From contig UQAX01000063.1 of assembly GCA_900539145.1 (NCBI GenBank), forward strand, positions 1-9,307: a DNA stretch of 9,307 nt. Direction: 5' to 3'. Below, piece by piece: positions 1 through 6,137 of this stretch. Source of the DNA: an uncultured Blautia sp. (GTDB lineage Bacteria > Bacillota > Clostridia > Lachnospirales > Lachnospiraceae). Positions within the stretch are counted from its first letter, which is position 1. Every line of letters starts with the position of its first letter. The notes under the pieces were generated by a model. It was given only the letters and a program-made list of their open reading frames with translations. It was not told the DNA's origin and made no database searches. The position numbers and the translations under genes are program-made.

Positions 1-55
1 CAGGTTATATAAGGCCTGCAAGGTGATTTTCAATGATTCAACTGTCAAACTCCCG
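1..55 (-). repeat. Left arm of a 55-bp imperfect inverted repeat
   Basis: This segment is the reverse complement of 9253-9307, with about 47 of 56 aligned columns identical. The inner 20 bases (36-55 against 9253-9272) match exactly, and a second conserved block, AGGCCTGCAAG, lies at 12-22. Similarity runs to the first base of the window and stops sharply on the inner side after CCCG at 55. Both arms therefore point outward, with CGGGAG at the inner end. I see no open reading frame or convincing promoter in it. It could be a terminal repeat of a mobile unit, or the edge of a dispersed repeat whose body lies outside the window. I do not recognise the family. Confidence 0.8.
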
Positions 56-97
56 AGATATCAAAAACATTCTACCACAAAGTTTTTTTTTATACAA

Positions 98-130
98 TGT
101 AACTTTGAAGTTTTTACATATTGACATGTA
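98..130. promoter_or_regulatory. Small dyads around the potA -35 box, possible operator
   Basis: Two short inverted repeats flank or cover the -35 box of the potA promoter. AACTT-TG-AAGTT is a perfect 12-base dyad at 101-112. TACAT-N6-ATGTA lies at 115-119 and 126-130, overlapping the -35. A longer hairpin, CAAAGTT at 78-84 with AACTTTG at 101-107, overlaps the first dyad. Placement suits repressor binding, and many clostridial pot operons carry a linked helix-turn-helix regulator, but none is visible here. The region is very AT-rich, so chance dyads are likely. The rest of 56-205 shows only the promoter and leader. Confidence 0.3.
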
Positions 131-148
131 TTTTTCCTCTAGTATAAT
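121..148 (+). promoter_or_regulatory. Sigma-A promoter of the potAB-potCD operon
   Basis: A consensus -35 box TTGACA (121-126) and a consensus -10 box TATAAT (143-148) are separated by 16 bases. Transcription should begin near 155, giving an untranslated leader of about 50 bases before the potA start. No riboswitch-like fold or leader peptide is evident in that leader. It is the only strong promoter found ahead of the three pot genes. Confidence 0.85.
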
Positions 149-205
149 GGCTTTTAGAATGGATTTTTATGACTTAAAATATGGTTTTTACAAAGGAGGA
201 GCAGA

Positions 206-1279
206 ATGAGTCACAATTTAGTCACTTTAACCGATATAACCAAAAGCTTTGGCGACCAGTTGATTTTAGATAACTTAAATCTCTCTATAAAAGAAAATGA
301 GTTTCTCACACTTTTAGGTCCAAGCGGCTGCGGAAAAACAACAACTCTTCGTATTTTAGGAGGGTTTGAAGCGCCTGACAGCGGTCAGGTTATTTTTGAC
401 GGGAAGGATATTACCAATCTTCCTCCCAACAAGAGAAATCTCAATACGGTTTTTCAAAAATATGCGCTTTTCTCCCACATGAACATTGAAGAAAATATTG
501 CCTTTGGGCTGAAAATTTCCGGCAAAAGCGCCGCTTACATCAAGGATAAAGTAAAATATGCTTTAAAGCTGGTAAATCTTGACGGCTATGAAAACCGTCT
601 GCCTGACTCTTTAAGCGGCGGACAGCAACAGCGTGTTGCCATTGCAAGAGCCATTGTAAACGAGCCTCGTCTCCTGCTTCTTGACGAGCCTTTAGGCGCA
701 CTGGATTTAAAGCTTCGTCAGGACATGCAGTATGAGCTTATCCGTTTAAAAAATGAGCTGGGCATTACCTTTATCTATGTCACCCATGATCAGGAAGAAG
801 CCCTTACTATGTCCGATACCATTGTAGTTATGAACCAAGGCTACATTCAGCAGATGGGGTCACCGGAAGATATTTATAACGAACCTCAGAATGCTTTTGT
901 TGCAGATTTTATCGGCGAGAGCAATATTATTTCCGGTATTATGCTGGAGGATAAGCTGGTGGAAATTCTGGGTGCAAAATTTCCCTGTGTTGACGTGGGA
1001 TTTGGAAAAAATAAACCGGTTGACGTGGTAATCCGTCCGGAAGATGTGGATTTGCTTGCGCCTGAAGAAGGTACCATACAAGGCGTTGTAACCCATCTTA
1101 TTTTTAAAGGTGTGCATTACGAAATGGAAGTACAGGCAAACGGCTTTGAATGGCTGGTACACAGTACAGATATGTTCCCTGTGGGACAAAAAGTGGGAAT
1201 TCATGTAAATCCTTTTGACATTCAGATTATGCACAAGCCGGAGTCCGAGGATGAGGAGGCGATTGGAGTCAATGAATAA
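206..1279 (+). CDS. Spermidine/putrescine import ATPase PotA
   Basis: This is the cytoplasmic ATPase that powers polyamine uptake through the PotB/PotC permease pair. The ABC domain fills residues 1-235: Walker A GPSGCGKTT at 38-46, Q-loop Gln84, signature LSGGQQQR at 136-143, Walker B LLLLDEP at 156-162 and H-loop His194. A TOBE-type regulatory domain follows at about 240-343, as in PotA, MalK and related importer ATPases. The length of 357 residues is normal. The start is fixed by AAAGGAGGA at 192-200, five bases before the ATG. It overlaps potB by eight bases, so translation is probably coupled. Homologous ATPases serve other substrates, but the neighbouring PotB, PotC and PotD proteins identify this set as a polyamine transporter. 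Confidence 0.95.
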   Translation: MSHNLVTLTDITKSFGDQLILDNLNLSIKENEFLTLLGPSGCGKTTTLRILGGFEAPDSGQVIFDGKDITNLPPNKRNLNTVFQKYALFSHMNIEENIAFGLKISGKSAAYIKDKVKYALKLVNLDGYENRLPDSLSGGQQQRVAIARAIVNEPRLLLLDEPLGALDLKLRQDMQYELIRLKNELGITFIYVTHDQEEALTMSDTIVVMNQGYIQQMGSPEDIYNEPQNAFVADFIGESNIISGIMLEDKLVEILGAKFPCVDVGFGKNKPVDVVIRPEDVDLLAPEEGTIQGVVTHLIFKGVHYEMEVQANGFEWLVHSTDMFPVGQKVGIHVNPFDIQIMHKPESEDEEAIGVNE

Positions 1280-2087
1280 AAAGAAATTATTATCCGGTCC
1301 TTATCTTTTGTGGTCTATCGCTTTTATTTTAATTCCCCTTGCCATGATTTTATTTTATGGCTTCACCAACAGCGAAGGTCAATTTACCTTTGAAAATGTT
1401 CTGGCAATCGGAACTGCGGAAAATTTCAAGGCGCTCTGTCTTTCCTTGATTTTGTCCATAATCAGCACCATTATCTGTCTTGTTTTGGCATACCCGCTGG
1501 CAATGATGCTCTCTAATATGAAAGTCAATCAAACCGGTCTTATTGTGCTGCTTTTCATCCTTCCTATGTGGATGAATTTTTTGCTTCGCACCATTGCGTG
1601 GCAGACTTTACTGGAAAAAAACGGAGTTATCAATCAGATTTTGGGGATTTTTCATATCCCTCCTTTGCAGTTAATCAACACACCGGCAGCCATTGTATTA
1701 GGTATGGTTTATAACTTCCTGCCATTTATGGTACTGCCTCTTTACAATGCGCTTTGCAAAATTGACAAGGATGTTATTTTCGCTGCCAGAGATTTGGGCG
1801 CTACCTCCTTTTATACCTTTCGGAAAATTATTTTTCCTTTAAGTCTGCCCGGAGTTATCAGCGGAATTACTATGGTTTTTGTACCGGCGCTCACTACCTT
1901 TGTCATTTCAGACCTTTTAGGAGGAAGTAAAATTCTTCTTATCGGAAATGTCATTGACAGACAGTTCCAGCAGGGAAGCAACTGGCATGTAGGAAGCGGA
2001 CTTTCTCTGGTACTGATGATTTTTATTTTAATCAGCATGATTTTAACCGGAAAATACGATAAAAACGGACAGGGAGGTTTCTTTTAA
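1272..2087 (+). CDS. Spermidine/putrescine ABC permease PotB
   Basis: This integral membrane protein is one half of the polyamine translocation channel. The 271-residue protein has hydrophobic segments at about 9-30, 55-82, 88-110, 137-160, 195-217 and 242-260, the usual six helices. The cytoplasmic EAA-type loop that contacts PotA is at 171-198 (AARDLGATSF, then KIIFPLSLPGVISG). I chose the ATG at 1272 because GAGGAGG at 1253-1259 sits 12 bases upstream and because the protein then starts MNKKKLLSGP, typical of PotB. An in-frame ATG at 1215 would add 19 unrelated residues and lie deeper inside potA. The stop codon shares one base with the start of the next gene (TAATG), indicating coupled translation. 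Confidence 0.94.
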   Translation: MNKKKLLSGPYLLWSIAFILIPLAMILFYGFTNSEGQFTFENVLAIGTAENFKALCLSLILSIISTIICLVLAYPLAMMLSNMKVNQTGLIVLLFILPMWMNFLLRTIAWQTLLEKNGVINQILGIFHIPPLQLINTPAAIVLGMVYNFLPFMVLPLYNALCKIDKDVIFAARDLGATSFYTFRKIIFPLSLPGVISGITMVFVPALTTFVISDLLGGSKILLIGNVIDRQFQQGSNWHVGSGLSLVLMIFILISMILTGKYDKNGQGGFF

Positions 2088-3955
2088 TGAAAAAGACTGC
2101 ACGAAATATTTATCTTGGGCTTATCCTTTTCCTTATGTATGCCCCCATTGTAACTTTGATTGTACTCTCTTTTAATGCTTCAAAATCTCGTGCAAAATGG
2201 GGCGGCTTTACCCTTCACTGGTATTCCTCCCTGTTTCAGGACAAAGCAATTATGGCAGCTCTTTACAACACGCTTTTGATTGCCCTTGTTTCTGCCATTC
2301 TTGCAACTATTATCGGTACGGCTGCCTCCATCGGCATCAATGCCATGAAAGCAAAAGGCAAGACTATTATGATGGGAATTACCAACATTCCGATTTTAAA
2401 TTCTGAAATTGTAACCGGTATTTCTCTGATGCTTTTATTCATCGCTTGCAGAGTTACCCTTGGATTTTCCACAATTTTGTTGGCACATATTACCTTTTGT
2501 ATTCCTTATGTAATTTTAAGCGTTATGCCAAAATTAAAGCAGACAAGCAAAAGCACTTATGAAGCGGCACAGGACTTGGGAGCCGGACCGGTTTATGCCT
2601 TTTTTAAAGTTGTTTTTCCTGACATCTGGCCGGGCGTAGTGTCCGGTTTCCTCATGGCATTTACTATGTCTTTGGATGATTTTATTATCACACACTTTAC
2701 AAAAGGTCCCGGTGTGGATACCCTCTCAACCAAAATTTATGCAGAAGTGCGTAAAGGTATCCGACCGGAAATGTATGCACTTTCCACCTTGCTTTTTGTC
2801 AGTGTTTTAGTTCTTATGATTTGTGTAAACGCCAGCCCAAAAGAGTCCAAGGATGTGAAAAAATCCTCCAAAAAAATGGCTTTTCACCGGACTTTCCGCT
2901 TTGCCGTACCTGCTGTTTTAATTATAGCTTTAATTGTAGGCGGAATTTTTTACAATATAAACACTCTGAAAAATCATTCCGGCGAAAAGGTTATTGTCTA
3001 TAACTGGGGTGAATACTTAGATCCGAAAACCATTGAACTTTTCGAGGAAGAAACAGGGATTTCCGTCACTTACGAGGAATATGAAACAAATGAAATCATG
3101 TATCCGAAAATTGTTTCTCAGGCAATCGCTTATGATGTGGTATGCCCTTCCGACTATATGATACAGCGTATGATTGAAAACGATTTGCTGGCAGAAATCA
3201 ACTGGGATAATATCCCCAATGTAAAAAATATGGATCCTACTTATATGGAGCAATCAAAGAGCTTTGATCCCGAAAATAAATACTCTGTACCTTATTGTGT
3301 AGGAACTGTGGGTATTTTGTATAATAAATCTATGGTAAAAGAGCCCGTAGACAGTTGGGATATTTTATGGGATCCCAAATACAAAGACAGTATTCTGATG
3401 CAAGACTCTGTGCGAGATGCCTTTGCCGTTGCATTAAAACGTCTTGGTCATTCCATCAATTCCACAGAGGTGGATCAGCTTGCCGCCGCTGCGGAAGATT
3501 TAATGGAGCAAAAGCCTCTGGTACAAGCCTATGTAGTGGATCAGGTAAGAGATAAGATGATTGGAAATGAAGCCGCTCTTGGCGTCATCTATTCCGGTGA
3601 AGCAGGTTATACAAAACGTGAAAATCCTGATTTGGAATACGTCATTCCAAAAGAAGGCTCTAATGTCTGGCTTGACTCTTGGGTTATTCCGAAAAATGCC
3701 AAGAACAAAGAAAATGCCGAAAAATTCATCAATTTTATGTGCCGTCCGGAAATTGCGCTCATGAACTTTGAATATCTCACTTACTCTACGCCAAACCTGA
3801 AAGCCAGAGAAATGATTGAAGATGAAGAAATCAGAAACAGCAAAATTCTATTCCCTGAACCGGAAGATTTAATCAACTGCGAAACCTTCCAGTTCTTAGG
3901 AGATGATGTAGACAGCTATTACAACGAATTATGGAATAAAGTAAAATCAAAATAA
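2087..3955 (+). CDS. PotC permease fused to PotD polyamine-binding domain
   Basis: One uninterrupted 622-codon frame encodes two proteins that are separate in E. coli. Residues 1-250 are PotC: six hydrophobic segments and the EAA loop EAAQDLGAGPVYAFFKVVFP (159-178). Residues 251-270 are a lysine/arginine-rich linker, 271-289 a further membrane segment, and about 300-622 the PotD/PotF-type binding domain, from IVYNWGEYLDP to ELWNKVK. The topology works: the six-helix permease ends inside, the basic linker stays inside, and the seventh helix carries PotD to the outer face. There is no lipobox. Against the E. coli PotD pocket, Trp307, Glu309, Tyr310, Tyr357, Trp528, Asp530, Tyr566 and Gln602 appear to match conserved ligand residues. 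The ribosome binding site AGGGAGG is at 2071-2077. Confidence 0.93.
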   Translation: MKKTARNIYLGLILFLMYAPIVTLIVLSFNASKSRAKWGGFTLHWYSSLFQDKAIMAALYNTLLIALVSAILATIIGTAASIGINAMKAKGKTIMMGITNIPILNSEIVTGISLMLLFIACRVTLGFSTILLAHITFCIPYVILSVMPKLKQTSKSTYEAAQDLGAGPVYAFFKVVFPDIWPGVVSGFLMAFTMSLDDFIITHFTKGPGVDTLSTKIYAEVRKGIRPEMYALSTLLFVSVLVLMICVNASPKESKDVKKSSKKMAFHRTFRFAVPAVLIIALIVGGIFYNINTLKNHSGEKVIVYNWGEYLDPKTIELFEEETGISVTYEEYETNEIMYPKIVSQAIAYDVVCPSDYMIQRMIENDLLAEINWDNIPNVKNMDPTYMEQSKSFDPENKYSVPYCVGTVGILYNKSMVKEPVDSWDILWDPKYKDSILMQDSVRDAFAVALKRLGHSINSTEVDQLAAAAEDLMEQKPLVQAYVVDQVRDKMIGNEAALGVIYSGEAGYTKRENPDLEYVIPKEGSNVWLDSWVIPKNAKNKENAEKFINFMCRPEIALMNFEYLTYSTPNLKAREMIEDEEIRNSKILFPEPEDLINCETFQFLGDDVDSYYNELWNKVKSK

Positions 3956-3957
3956 AG

Positions 3958-3993
3958 AAAAAGGGGATGCAGTTCTATGCACGCCCCTTTTTT
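3958..3993 (+). terminator. Rho-independent terminator after potCD, usable on both strands
   Basis: AAAAAGGGG (3958-3966) pairs with CCCCTTTTT (3984-3992), with an inner TGCA/TGCA pairing at 3968-3971 and 3978-3981 and loop GTTCTA. Six T residues follow the GC part on the plus strand. On the minus strand the same stem is followed by TTTTTC and then TTTATTTT, so it should also stop transcripts coming from the right. It begins three bases after the potCD stop codon. The AAGGAG ribosome binding site of the next gene (3994-3999) touches the end of its T-tract. Confidence 0.85.
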
Positions 3994-4004
3994 AAGGAGT
4001 ATCT

Positions 4005-4889
4005 ATGAACCGTATTTTTGAATATACCATAACAGAAGAAAATCTCCCCTGTACCGTAGGCGAATTTCTAAAATACAAGGGATTTTCCAGACAGATTATC
4101 ATACAGCTAAAGAAAACAGAAGAAGGTATTCTGGTAAATAACCAGTGGGCGTATGTCCGCACGCCTTTAAAAGTCAATGATATTGTTACTATCCGGCTTT
4201 TAGAAGAAGCCCCTTCCGAACACATTGTCCCTGTTGCCCTTCCCCTTGATATTGTATACGAAGATGAAGATATTCTGCTGGTAAACAAGCCTGCCGATAT
4301 GCCTGTTCATCCCTCTATCAACAATTATGACAATACTCTTGCAAACGGAATTGCCCATTATTATCAGGTACAGGGGGAAACCTTTGTGTTCCGCTGTATT
4401 AACCGCCTTGACAGGGATACTACCGGACTTCTCATTATTGCAAAAAATGCCCTGAGCGCCTCCATTCTTTCCAACCAAATGAAAGCCAGAGAAATCCACC
4501 GCACTTATCTGGCTGTGGTATCCGGTATTCCAAAAAAAGAAGCAGATACCATTACAGCGCCCATAGCACGAAAAGAAAATTCTGCTATTGAGCGCTGTGT
4601 AGATTTTATAAACGGAGAGCGTGCCGTTACCCATTATCAGGTAGTGGCTTCAAAAGAAGATTATTCCCTTTTAAAGCTCTCTCTGGAAACAGGCCGAACA
4701 CATCAAATTCGTGTTCACGCAAAATATATAGGAAATCCCCTTTTAGGAGATTATCTCTACAATCCTGATTTTTCCAGAATACAGCGTGTTGCTCTCCATT
4801 CTTATTCTTTAAGCTTTATACATCCCCTTACAGAGCAGCCTATGAAATTCTCAGCTCCCCTTCCAGAGGATATGGCAAGTCTTTTTTAG
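4005..4889 (+). CDS. RluA-family RNA pseudouridine synthase
   Basis: This enzyme converts specific uridines in rRNA or tRNA to pseudouridine. The catalytic motif RLDRDTTGLLIIAKN is at 134-148, and Asp136 is the expected nucleophile. The family motifs LLVNKPADMPVHPS (91-104) and LETGRTHQIRVHAKYIGNPLLGD (split at 227-240 and 241-249) are present. Residues about 14-66 resemble a weak S4-like RNA-binding domain, as in RluC and RluD. The length of 294 residues fits the family. The exact target cannot be told from sequence, so I give no symbol. The start is supported by AAGGAG at 3994-3999. It follows the pot operon terminator with no clear promoter of its own, and its stop overlaps that of the convergent permease gene. 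Confidence 0.92.
   Translation: MNRIFEYTITEENLPCTVGEFLKYKGFSRQIIIQLKKTEEGILVNNQWAYVRTPLKVNDIVTIRLLEEAPSEHIVPVALPLDIVYEDEDILLVNKPADMPVHPSINNYDNTLANGIAHYYQVQGETFVFRCINRLDRDTTGLLIIAKNALSASILSNQMKAREIHRTYLAVVSGIPKKEADTITAPIARKENSAIERCVDFINGERAVTHYQVVASKEDYSLLKLSLETGRTHQIRVHAKYIGNPLLGDYLYNPDFSRIQRVALHSYSLSFIHPLTEQPMKFSAPLPEDMASLF
4860..4887 (+). terminator. Weak terminator candidate at the end of the pseudouridine synthase gene
   Basis: CTTCCA (4860-4865) can pair with TGG-C-AAG (4873-4879, one bulged C) around a seven-base loop, followed directly by TCTTTTTT up to the stop codon. The stem is short and bulged, so termination would be inefficient. It is the only plus-strand terminator-like signal I found near the 3' end of this gene. 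Confidence 0.3.
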
Positions 4890-6121
4890 TTTCTTCGTAA
4901 AGCTTCGATAGGACTTAATGCTGCTGCTTTCTTTGCCGGATAAATACCAAAGAAAATACCTACCGCACAGGAAAACAAGGTTGCCGCAATAATGGTGGCA
5001 GCGTTAATTCCCGGAGTAATGGTCATGCCCTGCACTGAACTCATCACAGAACAAATTCCATATCCTCCTGCTATTCCTAAAACAATTCCTATTATTCCGC
5101 CAATGACGGTAAGGATTGCGGACTCCGCCAGAAACTGCATCATAATGGAAGACGTCTTTGCTCCCAGCGCTTTTCGAATACCGATTTCCCTTGTCCTCTC
5201 TGTGACAGATACCAGCATAATATTCATAACCCCGATACCGCCTACCAGCAGAGAAATTCCCGCTACAAAGGAAATAAATGCCGTTACCATACCAAGCATA
5301 TCATTCATCATTTTCATAACATCCTGAAAGCTCTGAAGCTGATAATAGTCCTCTCCTGCTGACTGATGTCTCTTTTCCAAGGTTTTAATCACCTCTTTCG
5401 AAATCACCTGAGAGTCCATTTTCTTATCTGCCTGTACGACCATACTGGTAAACTCATCTGCTGTATCTCCCACAAAATCTACTGCCGCAGTATAAGGAAC
5501 AGAAAGCGTCACCGGCATTCCCTCATAGGTATAGCTTACAAAAGTTCCGTTTTCTTTCTGTGTGGTAATACCTACAATGCGAAAGCTTTTTGTCAAATCA
5601 TAACACTGCACGTCAATATCCATGCCAATGACATCGTCTGAACCAAAAAGGCGCTTTGCATCAGTGTCGGAAATCACACATACGTTTCGCCCTTCTGCCA
5701 CATCTGCCTCTGTAAAATAAGTTCCTCTTTTCAAAGCAAGATTATTGACAATAGGAGCATCTTGTGTTTCCATGGTTACCGTAGCAGAAAAATCTCCTTT
5801 TCCTGTCACGGTTTCTCCCATAATCGTAAAGCTGCTGGAAACTCCTTCCACACCGTCAATTTTGCGGATGGCTTCCATATCTTCTGCTGTCATATATGCG
5901 TCTTCCTTTATAGCATCATCACTGCAATAGATAAATATCTGCCCTCCGCCTGCTGCATCAATTTCGCTGTTCATCTGGTTTTTCGTTCCTTCACCAATGG
6001 ACACAATAGCAATGACAGAGGCAATTCCTATAATAATTCCCAGCATAGTAAGAAAGGAGCGCCCTTTATTGGCAATGATATTCTGAATTGCCATTTTGAC
6101 ATATTCAATTATATTTCCCAT
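4886..6121 (-). CDS. MacB-type ABC export permease (FtsX fold)
   Basis: This 411-residue membrane protein is the permease half of a type VII/MacB-like ABC system; such proteins couple ATP hydrolysis to motion of their extracytoplasmic domain. Helix 1 is at about 22-42 and follows the conserved RSFLTMLGIIIGIASVIAIV region. A MacB-type extracytoplasmic domain fills about 45-270. Helices 2-4 lie at about 277-302, 332-357 and 374-394. The FtsX-family motif GVMNIMLVSVTERTREIG starts at 297 and runs on to IRKALGA, and the typical ending YPAKKAAALSPIEALR is present. No ATPase domain is attached; that is a separate gene upstream. It starts 16 bases after the adaptor stop with a modest AAAGGA site (6131-6136). 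Last gene of its operon, with no minus-strand terminator directly behind it. Confidence 0.92.
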   Translation of the reverse strand: MGNIIEYVKMAIQNIIANKGRSFLTMLGIIIGIASVIAIVSIGEGTKNQMNSEIDAAGGGQIFIYCSDDAIKEDAYMTAEDMEAIRKIDGVEGVSSSFTIMGETVTGKGDFSATVTMETQDAPIVNNLALKRGTYFTEADVAEGRNVCVISDTDAKRLFGSDDVIGMDIDVQCYDLTKSFRIVGITTQKENGTFVSYTYEGMPVTLSVPYTAAVDFVGDTADEFTSMVVQADKKMDSQVISKEVIKTLEKRHQSAGEDYYQLQSFQDVMKMMNDMLGMVTAFISFVAGISLLVGGIGVMNIMLVSVTERTREIGIRKALGAKTSSIMMQFLAESAILTVIGGIIGIVLGIAGGYGICSVMSSVQGMTITPGINAATIIAATLFSCAVGIFFGIYPAKKAAALSPIEALRRN

Positions 6122-6137
6122 AGCTCTGTCCTTTCTC

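Noticed and set aside
149..205. Riboswitch or leader peptide ahead of potA
   Set aside because: The leader is only about 50 bases and AT-rich, with no conserved fold or small frame.
860..1234. Minus-strand open frame of 124 codons inside potA
   Set aside because: It lies fully within a clear ABC ATPase gene, has no ribosome binding site and its translation shows no recognisable motif. It is a shadow frame.
1215..1271. Longer potB with start at 1215
   Set aside because: The extra residues are not PotB-like, overlap potA out of frame by 65 bases, and have no ribosome binding site. The ATG at 1272 has GAGGAGG upstream.
2876..2878. Separate internal start for PotD at Met264 of the fusion
   Set aside because: The ATG is preceded by TCCTCCAAAAAA, with no Shine-Dalgarno sequence, and the frame is continuous with potC. 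It is kept only as an alternative to test.
3905..3940. Possible promoter for the pseudouridine synthase gene (TAGACA followed by TATGGA or TGGAAT)
   Set aside because: The -35 and -10 matches cannot both be good at acceptable spacing, so it is too weak to annotate.
4200..4634. Minus-strand open frame of 144 codons inside the pseudouridine synthase gene
   Set aside because: It is antisense to the catalytic core, with Cys/Phe-rich composition typical of non-coding frames and no start signal.
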